Origin: Sedimentisphaerales bacterium
GTDB taxonomy: Bacteria > Planctomycetota > Phycisphaerae > Sedimentisphaerales > SG8-4
Reading direction: 5' to 3'
NCBI GenBank assembly: GCA_016932895.1
Contig: JAFGCA010000439.1
Span: forward strand, 1-24,978
DNA length: 24,978 bases
Both the position numbers and the translations under genes were made by a program. Positions 15,662 to 24,800 of the stretch are shown piece after piece. A model generated the notes under the pieces. That model saw only the letters and a list, made by a program, of their open reading frames with translations, did not search any database and was not told the DNA's origin. Numbering within the stretch: the first letter of the stretch is position 1; every line of letters begins with the position of its first letter.

Positions 15662-16948
15662 TCAAAGATCGTGGAGCATGCGGATGGACTGGCGCACAAC
15701 GACGTCGGCCGCCTGCGGGGCATAGGCGGTGCTGCGAATCTCGTAGCCCCCTTCGACGTGTAGATGCTTCGGGGCCAGATACCCGGCCGCCCCGTTGCAG
15801 TGCGTGATGACGAACGTGCAGGCGCAGGGAGAGCCCGCCTTGATCGCCAGGCCGATCTCGGTCAGCACTTCGCCGCCGAGACCGACGAACGCGACGTCGC
15901 CGAGCCGCCCCACTGTGACATTGAACGGCACTGGATCGGGATTCTTCCCGGCCGCATCCTCGGAGGGCTTGGCGGGCAGTTGCAGCGTCGCAAACGCAGT
16001 GCCGATCACACCGGCCGAAGACGTGCGGCTGATGTCACGGTAGACGTGCACCACCTCCTCGCCCAGGAACGTGCCCAACAGAACCGGCTCCGGGACCCAG
16101 CCCGGCTCCGTGTTGAAAGCGGGCAGCACGCGAAACCACGGGTCGATGTTGCCGGACGCTCCGGCAAAGGCGGGCGCAACCGTCTCCGAGCCCAGGATCT
16201 TCTCGGCAAACTGCTCGGCCAGCCCGATCACGTCGCCGCTGATGGTGTAGTTCTTTCCGCCCAGGCATGTGGCGTGCGTGGCGTAGTCGAACGCGGCAGC
16301 CACGGGCGCGCCGTCGGGCCGGGCGACTTTCATCACCAGGACTTCCTTGTCGGTCGGCCCGTAGGGGTTACGCCCCAGCACGATCGAGCTTTCGCCCTCG
16401 CGGGTGACTCGCAACTCGCGCCGATTCGACCCTACGGGACAGTACCCGACGCCGGTGCCGATCTCGACGGGCTCCAGATTCTCGCACGCCGCGCGAATCA
16501 CCGCAATGAGCTTGTCTTTGAGAGCCAACGTATAAGCCAGATTGTTCGGATGTCCCTTCTCCTTGTCGATCGTCAACGTCGGGCCGGCGTGCGTGTGGAT
16601 CGCGCTGAGGAAAAGCTCGGACGGCTTCAGGTCGCATTCGTCCAGAATGGCTTCGCGCAGGTACTCGGCGGTGCCCCCGTAGAATCCGATCAGGTCCGTC
16701 GAGACCAGCACGAGTCGCTTGCCACCGAACGCGAAGGCCAAGGCCCGCGCCGACAGCGGATCATGGACGTCCGTGGACAACCCTTTGCGGCTGGCGTACC
16801 CGGACATCTGCACGGGCTTGGTGGGCGTGATTTCAACCTTCGCCACGCCCGCCTTCAGCACCGCCGGCTCACCACCGCGTGACAACGGAGCGACAAACAA
16901 GAAACAAAAGACCGACAAGACACTGAAACCAAAGCGAAACCTTCTCAT
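15662..16948 (-). CDS. Neutral/alkaline ceramidase-like exported hydrolase
   Basis: A 428-residue protein from ATG 16948, chosen because GGGAG lies 8 bases upstream and the signal peptide (MRRFRFGFSVLSVFCFLFVA...) then starts at residue 1; the longer frame to 17062 lacks both. The mature part opens LKAGVAKVEITPTKPVQMSGYASR, the characteristic start of neutral ceramidase N-terminal domains. SAIHTHAGPT (H118 and H120) fits the zinc site, and FDYATHATCLGG and GASGNIDPW are further family marks. True ceramidases are near 650-700 residues with a C-terminal domain; this short form lacks that and is common in planctomycetes, where the substrate is unknown. It converges on the M14 gene with 16 bases between stops and diverges from the HzsA-like gene. 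Confidence 0.88.
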   Translation of the reverse strand: MRRFRFGFSVLSVFCFLFVAPLSRGGEPAVLKAGVAKVEITPTKPVQMSGYASRKGLSTDVHDPLSARALAFAFGGKRLVLVSTDLIGFYGGTAEYLREAILDECDLKPSELFLSAIHTHAGPTLTIDKEKGHPNNLAYTLALKDKLIAVIRAACENLEPVEIGTGVGYCPVGSNRRELRVTREGESSIVLGRNPYGPTDKEVLVMKVARPDGAPVAAAFDYATHATCLGGKNYTISGDVIGLAEQFAEKILGSETVAPAFAGASGNIDPWFRVLPAFNTEPGWVPEPVLLGTFLGEEVVHVYRDISRTSSAGVIGTAFATLQLPAKPSEDAAGKNPDPVPFNVTVGRLGDVAFVGLGGEVLTEIGLAIKAGSPCACTFVITHCNGAAGYLAPKHLHVEGGYEIRSTAYAPQAADVVVRQSIRMLHDL

Positions 16949-17001
16949 CGCACGTTCTCCCATTTGGACGGCGCGGACAATCGGTTGCATACCTGGGGGC
17001 G

Positions 17002-17030
17002 AGCATATTGCTTTTGTCGCCTGGATGCAA
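17002..17030 (-). promoter_or_regulatory. Promoter of the ceramidase-like gene
   Basis: On the minus strand the sequence is TTGCAT (17030-17025), a 17-base spacer, then TATGCT (17007-17002). It lies in the 143-base divergent gap, 53 bases before ATG 16948. TTGCAT also occurs on the plus strand at 16985-16990, making an inverted pair with 17025-17030. Confidence 0.55.
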
Positions 17031-17091
17031 TAGTCTGGAGGACAAAACGAATCGGGTTTCATTCAGACGTTCCCCTGCAAGGGAGTAAGAG

Positions 17092-19431
17092 ATGGTCCGA
17101 CACGCACGCAACCTGGGCTTCGTCCTATCGGCAGCCATTGCCGCCTTGTTACCAGTGGCGGTCATCACGCCGGGCCGGACGGCCGCCGGGGCGACTCTCG
17201 ACGAGCTTGTCACCACAGATTGGGCGGGCCAGGAACGCAGGCGAGACAGATCCCCCGGTGATCCCGAGGCCGTCACGGCTGCATACCACAGGGCGCAGGC
17301 GCTGCTCCGTAACGCAGCAAACCTTGCTGAGAAAGACACGTTCGAGACGATACTCAAGCCGATGAGAGCGGAGGTCGCGCGCGTACACGAACTCGACCAA
17401 GATGACCGGCTCGCCCTCTACTACCGTGTTCGCACCGCGACACGCCGGGCCGTCCTGCAAACTCCCCTGCTTGCGGGCAAGCCCATCGTCTTCCTGAAGC
17501 GCCGGCGTTTCATCTGCCAGATGCTCCACGAGTATCTGGGCTACTTCTACGACTACGGCGATATCTCCGGGGGCGGCGTCTACATCCTGGCCGAGCCGGG
17601 GCGCTCGTTGGCCGTTCGCGATCTCATCGCCGGCCGTCTGCCCAAGGGCAATTACACGACGCTGGCTTTGTCGTACGACGCCCGGACCGCGTATTTCGGC
17701 TTCGCCGAGCGGGCCGAGACCAAGCCTGACTTTTATTCGCCCCAGCGACGCTGCTTCCACATCTACGCGGTGAACACGGACGGGACAAACTTAAGGCAAC
17801 TTACGAATGGTCCGGACGACGACTTCGATCCCTGTCCCCTGCCCGACGGGGGCATCGCCTTCATGTCCACGCGGCGCGGCGGGTTCGGACGCTGTCACAA
17901 CCCCTGGGAGCCGCTGCCGGCCTACACCCTCCATCGCATGGACGCCTCGGGCCAAAACGTACGAACGCTTTCCTTCCACGAGACCAACGAGTGGCACCCT
18001 GCCGTGCTCGGCGACGGACGGATCGTATACTCCCGCTGGGACTACGTCGACCGCTCGGCCGCCAACTACCACGGGCTGTGGGTCAGCAACCCGGACGGAA
18101 CGAACCCCGCCTTGGTGTTCGGCAATTACACCCAGCGCATCAACGCGTGCTTTCAGCCCAAGGCGGTCCCCGGCTCCGACAAGATCGCGTTCATCGCCGG
18201 CGCCCACCACGCCGACGTCGGCGGCGCGCTGGTGCTGGTCGATCCGGACCGGCACCGCCTCGACGGCGCCACGGGGGAGGACCGCTTCGAGTCGATCGAG
18301 ACGCTCACACCGGAGGTGTGCTTTCCCGAGGCCGCCGGCTGGCCCGACACGTATTTCCACAGTCCCTGGCCGCTGTCGGAGGACTGCTTCCTCGTGGCGT
18401 TCAGCCCCGCCGCCCTGCCGGGCATGGGATCGAACGTCAAGGACGACAACTACACGGGGCTGTACTATTTCGACCGCTTCGGAAATCTGGAGCTTCTGTA
18501 TCAGGACCCGAACTTCTCCTGCATGTACCCGATCCCGCTGACGTCCCGGCCGGCGCCGCCTCTCGTGGCTTCGGCGCTCCACGCCGAGTTCGGCGACGAA
18601 GGCGAGTTCGTTCTCGCGGACGTGCGGCGGAGCCTGCTGCCTCTACCGGCCTCGCGGCCGATTCGCCGGCTCCGCCTCTACCAGGTGCTCCCCAAGACAA
18701 CGACGCACGTGGCGAATCAGCCGCGCCTCGGCTACGCCAACGCCGAGAGCGCCCGCATGATGCTGGGCACGGTGCCGGTGGAGGCGGACGGGTCGGCCTA
18801 CTTCCGCGCGCCGGCCCGCAAACCGCTGTACTTCCAGGCCGTCGATGACGCCGGCCGCGCCGTGCAGACCATGCGAAGCGTCACGTACCTCCAGGCCGGC
18901 GAGCGGCGCAGTTGCGTCGGCTGCCACGAACCTCCGGGGACCGTCTCGCCCCGCGACAGCGACCTTGAGGCCCTGCGGCGCCGCCCGTCCCGGATCGAGC
19001 CGGGACCGGAGGGGACGCGCCCCCTGAGCTTTCCCCTGCTCGTTCAGCCCGTGCTGGACCGGCACTGTGTCAGATGTCACGACGGTAGCGCGGGAGAACG
19101 AAAGAACCCGCTCGTCCTGACCGGCGAACCGGCCAGCACGTTCAGCCGGTCGTACGAGAGTCTCAAGTCCTACGTGCGCTGGTACGAATGGGGCGGCGCC
19201 AGTATCCACGAGATCGGCACGCGCCCCGGGCAGAGCGGCGCCGACAAAAGCCGGCTCCTGCAAATCCTGGACGACGAACTCCACGCCGAACATGTCACGC
19301 TGCCACCGCACGACAAGCTGCGGCTCTGCCTCTGGCTCGACGCCAACGTCCCCTTCTACGGCACCTACGACAAAGAGACGCAGATCGCCCAGAAAGCCGG
19401 ACGCGCCGTGCCGCCGCCGAAACTCCAATAA
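17092..19431 (+). CDS. HzsA-related exported dihaem cytochrome (hydrazine synthase alpha-like)
   Basis: A 779-residue protein with a GGGAG site six bases before ATG 17092 and a signal peptide (FVLSAAIAALLPVAV...). An N-terminal alpha-rich part is followed by a TolB/PD40-type beta-propeller (IYAVNTDGTNLRQLTNG, PDGGIAFMSTRRGGFGRC, WVSNPDGTNPALVFG). The C-terminal part carries two haem c motifs, CVGCH (C608, C611, H612) and CVRCH (C659, C662, H663). This order and length match the family of the hydrazine synthase alpha subunit, which many planctomycetes without anammox carry as 'HzsA-related' proteins. In the anammox enzyme a Tyr four residues after the first haem motif binds the haem iron (from memory); here that position is Gly616. 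No HzsB or HzsC gene is nearby. A periplasmic redox role is likely, hydrazine synthesis unlikely. Confidence 0.87.
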   Translation: MVRHARNLGFVLSAAIAALLPVAVITPGRTAAGATLDELVTTDWAGQERRRDRSPGDPEAVTAAYHRAQALLRNAANLAEKDTFETILKPMRAEVARVHELDQDDRLALYYRVRTATRRAVLQTPLLAGKPIVFLKRRRFICQMLHEYLGYFYDYGDISGGGVYILAEPGRSLAVRDLIAGRLPKGNYTTLALSYDARTAYFGFAERAETKPDFYSPQRRCFHIYAVNTDGTNLRQLTNGPDDDFDPCPLPDGGIAFMSTRRGGFGRCHNPWEPLPAYTLHRMDASGQNVRTLSFHETNEWHPAVLGDGRIVYSRWDYVDRSAANYHGLWVSNPDGTNPALVFGNYTQRINACFQPKAVPGSDKIAFIAGAHHADVGGALVLVDPDRHRLDGATGEDRFESIETLTPEVCFPEAAGWPDTYFHSPWPLSEDCFLVAFSPAALPGMGSNVKDDNYTGLYYFDRFGNLELLYQDPNFSCMYPIPLTSRPAPPLVASALHAEFGDEGEFVLADVRRSLLPLPASRPIRRLRLYQVLPKTTTHVANQPRLGYANAESARMMLGTVPVEADGSAYFRAPARKPLYFQAVDDAGRAVQTMRSVTYLQAGERRSCVGCHEPPGTVSPRDSDLEALRRRPSRIEPGPEGTRPLSFPLLVQPVLDRHCVRCHDGSAGERKNPLVLTGEPASTFSRSYESLKSYVRWYEWGGASIHEIGTRPGQSGADKSRLLQILDDELHAEHVTLPPHDKLRLCLWLDANVPFYGTYDKETQIAQKAGRAVPPPKLQ

Positions 19432-19560
19432 CTTCGCCCTCGCCCGGAACACATCCGTAACGTCTTGCCCTGCCGCCAGGATACGGTAAGATAGCAACTC
19501 GACGAAAACGATTACGGTACGCGATGCCGCACGGATCGAGAAATATCCTTGCGGGGCGAC

Positions 19561-19656
19561 TTTGTCAGCCTGAGACGAAGCCGAAGGATCCGGCCACTGT
19601 AGAGGCGGTTTCTTCCGACCGCAGCCGGCATCCTTCACTGCGTTCAGGATGACAAA
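19561..19656. repeat. Dispersed palindromic repeat, copy 2
   Basis: TTTGTCAGCCTGA (19561-19573) pairs with TCAGGATGACAAA (19644-19656) with one mismatch. Inside, AAGGATCCGGCC mirrors the CCGGCATCCTT arm. The same family as 9050-9153, diverged in the middle. It lies in the 272-base gap between the HzsA-like and dehydrogenase genes. Confidence 0.75.
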
Positions 19657-19703
19657 AAAGGTCGCATAAACTGACACTCATCCACTTGCGAAAGGGAGTC
19701 ACG

Positions 19704-20891
19704 ATGAACCTCGACTTTTCCTACTACATGCCGACGCGCATCCTGTTCGGGTGCGGCAAACTCAAGGAGCTCAGCACCACGCCCTTCCTGCCCGGAAAGA
19801 AGGCGCTGATCGTCATTGGGGCCTCCGGCGCCATGAGAAAGCACGGATACCTCGACCGTGTGACCGAATACCTCAAAGCCAACAACGTCGATTCGGTCGT
19901 GTACGACAAGATCGAGCCGAACCCGGTCTCCGAGCACGTCGGGCAAGGCGCCGCCGTCGCGAAGGAGAACCAGTGCGATTTCGTCGTGGGCCTGGGCGGG
20001 GGCAGCACGATCGACTCGGCCAAGAGCATCGCCGTAATGGCGGTCAATCCCGGTGTGTACTGGGACTACATCCACGGCGGCACCGGCAAAGGCAAGACAC
20101 CCGAAAACGGGGCCCTGCCCATCGTCGCCATCACCACCACCGCCGGCACCGGAACCGAAGCCGACCCCTGGACCGTCATCACCAAGAGCGAGACCAATGA
20201 GAAGATCGGCTGGGGAAGCCCCTTCACCTTTCCGACGTTATCGATCGTGGACCCGGAGCTGATGCTCAGCGTGCCTGCGAAACAGACGGCCTACACCGGC
20301 ATGGACGCCTTCTTCCACTCCGTCGAATCCTACCTGGCCACCGTGAACCAGCCCACCAGCGACCATCTGGCGCTGGAGGCCGTCGGTCTGATCACGAAAT
20401 ATCTGCCCGTCGCGGTCAAAGACGGCGCCAATCTGGAGGCGCGAACGAAGCTGGCCTGGGCCAACACCGAAGCGGGCATCTGCGAGTCCCTGTCCTGCTG
20501 CATCTCGCACCACTCCATGGAGCACGCCGTCAGCGCCTTCTATCCCGACGTCGCGCACGGAGCGGGCCTGACGATGCTCTCGGTCTCCTACTTCAGCTAC
20601 CTGGCCAAACGCCACCCGGCCCGCTTCCCGGACCTGGCGCGGGCCATGGGCGAAAACATCGACGGACTGCCCGAGAAGGACCAGGCCCTGGCGTTTATCA
20701 CGGGCCTCAAGAAGCTCATCGCCAACGTCGGCCTGGAGCAGCACAAGCTCACTGACTTCGGGATCAAGCGGGAGGACCTGCCCCGGTTCGCCGAGAACGC
20801 CTTCGAGACGATGGGCAAGCTGTTTGAGCTGACGCCGATCGAATTGACGCTCGACGACGTGGAGGCCATCTACGCGGGCGCCTACGCGTAG
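19704..20891 (+). CDS. Iron-containing alcohol dehydrogenase
   Basis: A 395-residue group III (Fe-type) dehydrogenase that reduces aldehydes or oxidises alcohols with NAD(P)H in the cytoplasm. ATG 19704 has AAAGGGAG five bases upstream. The product opens with the usual PTRILFGCGKL. The nucleotide-binding motif is GLGGGSTIDSAK (GGGS at 98-101), and TTTAGTGTEA (144-153) is typical. Metal ligands fit D201 and H205 (MDAFFHSVESY), H274 or H270 (HHSMEHAVSAFY) and H285 (DVAHGAGL). The pattern resembles the BdhA/YqhD branch, but substrate and cofactor cannot be fixed. It stands alone, with a hairpin terminator 40 bases downstream. Confidence 0.94.
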   Translation: MNLDFSYYMPTRILFGCGKLKELSTTPFLPGKKALIVIGASGAMRKHGYLDRVTEYLKANNVDSVVYDKIEPNPVSEHVGQGAAVAKENQCDFVVGLGGGSTIDSAKSIAVMAVNPGVYWDYIHGGTGKGKTPENGALPIVAITTTAGTGTEADPWTVITKSETNEKIGWGSPFTFPTLSIVDPELMLSVPAKQTAYTGMDAFFHSVESYLATVNQPTSDHLALEAVGLITKYLPVAVKDGANLEARTKLAWANTEAGICESLSCCISHHSMEHAVSAFYPDVAHGAGLTMLSVSYFSYLAKRHPARFPDLARAMGENIDGLPEKDQALAFITGLKKLIANVGLEQHKLTDFGIKREDLPRFAENAFETMGKLFELTPIELTLDDVEAIYAGAYA

Positions 20892-20930
20892 CAACCTGTC
20901 ACGGCACCAGGAGAATTGCACTGATATGCC

Positions 20931-20959
20931 GGGGCCTATGTCAACGAGACACAGGCCCC
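20931..20959 (+). terminator. Hairpin terminator of the iron alcohol dehydrogenase
   Basis: GGGGCCT (20931-20937) pairs with AGGCCCC (20953-20959). After one mismatch, TGTC pairs with GACA around the loop AACGA. The stem is strong, but the following sequence (AACTTC) has no T-tract. Confidence 0.6.
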
Positions 20960-20986
20960 AACTTCATGCCCAATCGGTGATGAACC

Positions 20987-21050
20987 GCCACCTGGGATGA
21001 GCCTGCCTGCCGAGCGCAAGCTCCGGCCGCAGGTCGTCCCAGCCGTGGGC
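20987..21050 (+). ncRNA. Stacked GNRA-capped hairpin, unknown RNA element
   Basis: Nested helices: CCAC (20988-20991) with GTGG (21045-21048); CTGGGA (20992-20997) with TCCCAG (21037-21042); CCTGC (21002-21006) with GCAGG (21029-21033); and GCCGAGC (21009-21015) with GCT-CGGC (21020-21027, one bulged C) around the tetraloop GCAA. The loop is GNRA only on the plus strand. No promoter was seen directly before it. Confidence 0.4.
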
Positions 21051-21559
21051 CTCACCGCAGGTACACGTATTTACCATCACTTTGTCGCCGATTCCCTCAG
21101 TCAGCTTTCAGTGGGCGACCAGGGAATCGTCCTGGGCCGGCCCGACCTGCCCCAGCCCCAAAAGGCGATATCCGAGCACTGCCAACGTGCATGATTTCGA
21201 CACGATCCAGTCCACGAAAGGATGCTCCCTTGCTGTTTCCGGCCGAACGTTGCGAACTCGCGCCGGGACCGCGCTGACGAGTTGTCTCTCGTCCCGGAGG
21301 ATCGGCGCGCGCTCCGCCCAACCGATACACAACAAAGGCTCTCCCCTGCACAGTGACGCCACCATGCAGGACAAATGCTCTACGAGCCGGCTTCGTCTGC
21401 TTCTCTGGCAAGAAGCTCGGTGCCCGCTCGGCCGGAAACGCTCTCGTCCGTTCCGTGTGCCACAGAGCATACCTTTCACACACGACGCATTATTTCACTG
21501 CGTGACGAGTGAAACCGGCGTCCTGGAGAACAAAAATTCGCAGGTCCACACTACCGGCG

Positions 21560-21589
21560 AGTATACCATGCAACCGGCTGCCAAGTCAA
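21560..21589 (-). promoter_or_regulatory. Leftward promoter into unassigned sequence
   Basis: On the minus strand the sequence is TTGACT (21589-21584), an 18-base spacer, then TATACT (21565-21560). No gene follows that I can recognise. It shares 21 of 30 bases with the rightward promoter at 21686-21715. Confidence 0.6.
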
Positions 21590-21685
21590 GTCGAATTGCC
21601 GCGAAATTCCAGGGTACGCTGCCCCTCCCGGCCCCAACGCGTGGCGATCCAGGGTCGCGACGAACCCGCCAGGCCCGCGTGCGAG

Positions 21686-21715
21686 TTGACTTGCCAACCG
21701 GAAATCTGCTATAAT
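21686..21715 (+). promoter_or_regulatory. Promoter of the CotH/lamin-tail gene
   Basis: TTGACT (21686-21691), an 18-base spacer with CCGG in the middle, then a perfect TATAAT (21710-21715). It is about 100 bases before ATG 21815. Confidence 0.8.
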
Positions 21716-21814
21716 CCAGCCACGGGTATCCTGCTCGTTTTTGGGTGGTTGCTCCAGAAAAGAGCGCAGCCTTTACGGCCTATATTCGCAACGGAGAAGA
21801 AAGGCGGAGTTCCG

Positions 21815-24800
21815 ATGAGATTTTCGATGCCGATCCTCACCCATGTTCTCGTCCTGGCCGGCGCTGCCATTGCTGCCGGTCTTGATGGCAGCGGAATCGT
21901 CGAAGAAGGCGGTTTCTTTCCCCCGGTCGCGATCGCACAGGGAGACGGCGTTGCCGTGCTCATCAACGAGGTGCTCGCCTCGAACAGCACCATCGTTCGG
22001 GATCCGCAAAACGAGTACGACGACTGGATCGAGCTGTACAATGCCGGCGCCGAGGCCGTCGACGTCGGAGGGATGTATCTGACCGATGACCCGGAACTGC
22101 CGATGAAGTGGCAAATACCGACGAACCGGTCCGTGCTGACGACGATCCCCCCGAATGGCTATCTGGTGATCTGGGCCGACGGCGACATCCAGGACGAGCC
22201 CGGCCTGCACGCGAGCTTTCGCCTGAATGCAAACGGAGACTATTGTGCCCTCTACGACGTCGACGGGCAGACTCTGCTCGACAGCATCGAGTTCGACGAG
22301 CAGACGACCGACGTTAGCTACGGCCGAACCTACGGCCGGGATCCGGAATCGAATGACCAGTGGCGTTTTCTGGGGATTCCGACGCCGGGGAGCCCGAACG
22401 CCAGCGCTTACCTGGGCGTCGTCGCCGATACCACATTCAGTCACGACCGGGGTTTCTACGATGAGCCCTTCACCGTCACGATCACCACGAAGACGGAAGA
22501 CGCCGTCATCTTTTACACCACCGACGGCAGCCCCCCCTTCGACATCGGCCGGGACCTGCCCCAGGGCCTGGTATACACAGACCCCATCCCCGTCACGACT
22601 ACGACGTGCCTCCGCGCCTTCGCCTATAAGGCCGGATGGAAATCCACGAACATCGATACACAGACGTACGTTTTTCTCGACGACGTCATCCGCCAGCCGG
22701 CGCGCCCGCCGGGCTGGCCGACGGACTGGGGACACACCGGCCAGGGCGAGTATGAGATGGACCCCGACGTCGTCGACGATCCCCGGTACAGCGGGACCAT
22801 CAAGGACGACCTGAAGGCCGTCCCGACGTTGTCCCTCGTGACGGAGCAAGGCCACTGGTTCGGCAACCAGGGAATCTATCGACGCGGGGAGCTGGACGAA
22901 CGTCCCGTCTCAGCCGAGCTGATCTTCTCGGACGAGCGCGACGGCTTCCAAATCGACTGCGCCGTCATGATCGTGGGCGGCAGCAGCACCGGCCGGTGGA
23001 AAATGGACAAGCTCTCCATGCGGCTGAAATTCCAGGGACAATACGGCGCCCCCCGCCTTCAGTATCCCCTCTTCGGCGACGACGCCACCGATGAATTCGA
23101 CACCCTGGTCATCGACGCCCGCATGAACAACAGTTGGGCTTACGGCGGCGGCGTCGGCGTCAGCCGCCCGGGAATGAACCAGCGCGACCTCGCCCAGTAC
23201 ACCCGAGACCAGTTCGCCTGCGACATCCACAACGCCATGGGAGGCTGTTCGCCGCGCGGACGCCACGTCCACCTCTATCTCAACGGCCTGTACTGGGGGC
23301 TGTACTGGCTGCACGAGCGCCCCGACGAGCACTTCGCCGCCGCCTATTTCGGCGGCACCGACGAGGACTACGACGTCCTCAAGCACAATTCCGGCACCGC
23401 CGTAAACGGCTCCACGTCCCGCTACCGGGACATGCTCAACGCCGCCGCTTCGCTCGAAGAAATTCAACCGCACCTCGACGTGCCCGACTTCATCGACTAC
23501 CTCCTGATGAACTACTATATCGGCAACACCGACTGGGCCCACCAAAACTGGTACGCCTCGCGCAGCCGCACCGATCCGGACAGCCGCTGGCACTACCATA
23601 GCTGGGACGCCGAACATTCGATGGAGGGCCTCTACGACGACTCCACCAGTAGAAACAACAGCGGTGGGCCGACGCGCGTGCACTACGATTTGATGAATGA
23701 TCCGGAGTATGGCATCTGCTTCTCCGACCGCGTGCACAAACACTTCTTCAACGGCGGCGTGCTGACTCCCGAGGCCACGACGGCTCTCTACCAGATTCGA
23801 CTCGACGAGGTGGACCGCGCCGTCGTCGGGGAGTCGGCTCGATGGGGAGACAACCATCGCTCCACGCCGTACGCGCGGGACACCGACTGGATTCGCGAGC
23901 GAGACTACCTGCTCCACACGTACCTCGCCCGGCGCACGGACATCGTACTCGATCAGATCAAATCGCGCGGCTGGTATCCCAGCGTCAATGCGCCGAGTTT
24001 CTCCGTCAGCGGCTCTCCGCAGCACGGTGGATACACGGCCGTCGGCGACACGCTGACCATGTCGTCCGGCAGCGGCACGATCTGGTACACCCTCGACGGG
24101 ACCGAACCGCGAGTGCCGGGAAGCACACCGGGACCCGGCAACGCCATGACTCTCGTCGCCGCAGACGCACCGAAGCGCGTCCTCATCCCTGCCGGCTCCA
24201 TCGCCGAGGCCTGGAGAAGCGACGTCGATTTCGATGATAACGCCTGGCTCAGCGGCACCGGCGGCGTCGGCTTCGAGCGCAGCACGGGATACGAGCAGTT
24301 CTTCGACGTCGATGTGCGAGACCGGATGTACGGCGTCAACGCCACGTGCTACATCCGCATCCCGTTCAACCTCAGCGCCGCAGATCGCGCCGGCCTCACC
24401 GATTTGTCCCTCAAGGTGCGATACGACGACGGCTTCGTGGCCTATATCAACGGCGTCGAGGTGCAGCGGGCCCTCTTTACGGGAACGCCCCAGTGGAATT
24501 CGTCGGCCGACGGCAGCCACTCCGACCTCGACGCGATCGAGTTCGCAACGTTCAACCTCAGCGCTCGCACCAACGCCCTGCGCGACGGCGCCAATTTGCT
24601 TGCTATCCACGGGCTCAACACGTCGACCACCAGTTCCGACTTCCTCATCTCGGCGGAACTGATCGCCAGCAAGGCACTCGGGGGCAACCCCGTCGAGAGC
24701 GGCGTCTCCCCCACCGCTGCCCTCTACACAAGCCCCCTCGCCCTGGCACGGACCAGTCACGTCAAGGCAAGATCGCTCAGTGGCACTACGTGGAGCGCGC

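Larger units (their letters stand above)
20892..21814. other. 0.9 kb without a convincing gene
   Basis: Open frames exist on both strands, but their translations are Arg/Pro-rich and resemble nothing. The segment holds a terminator-like hairpin (20931-20959), a stacked GNRA-capped hairpin (20987-21050), a minus-strand promoter (21560-21589) whose transcript would run leftward through unassigned sequence, a 7-bp hairpin (21493-21499 with 21508-21514) early in that transcript, and the promoter of the CotH gene (21686-21715). Confidence 0.5.

Noticed and set aside
17092..19431. True hydrazine synthase as evidence of an anammox organism
   Set aside because: No partner subunits nearby, and the haem-ligand Tyr position is Gly; the HzsA-related family is wider than anammox.
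21082..21714. Plus- and minus-strand frames in the right gene-free region
   Set aside because: Low-complexity Ser/Arg/Pro translations; they overlap promoters and hairpins and resemble nothing.
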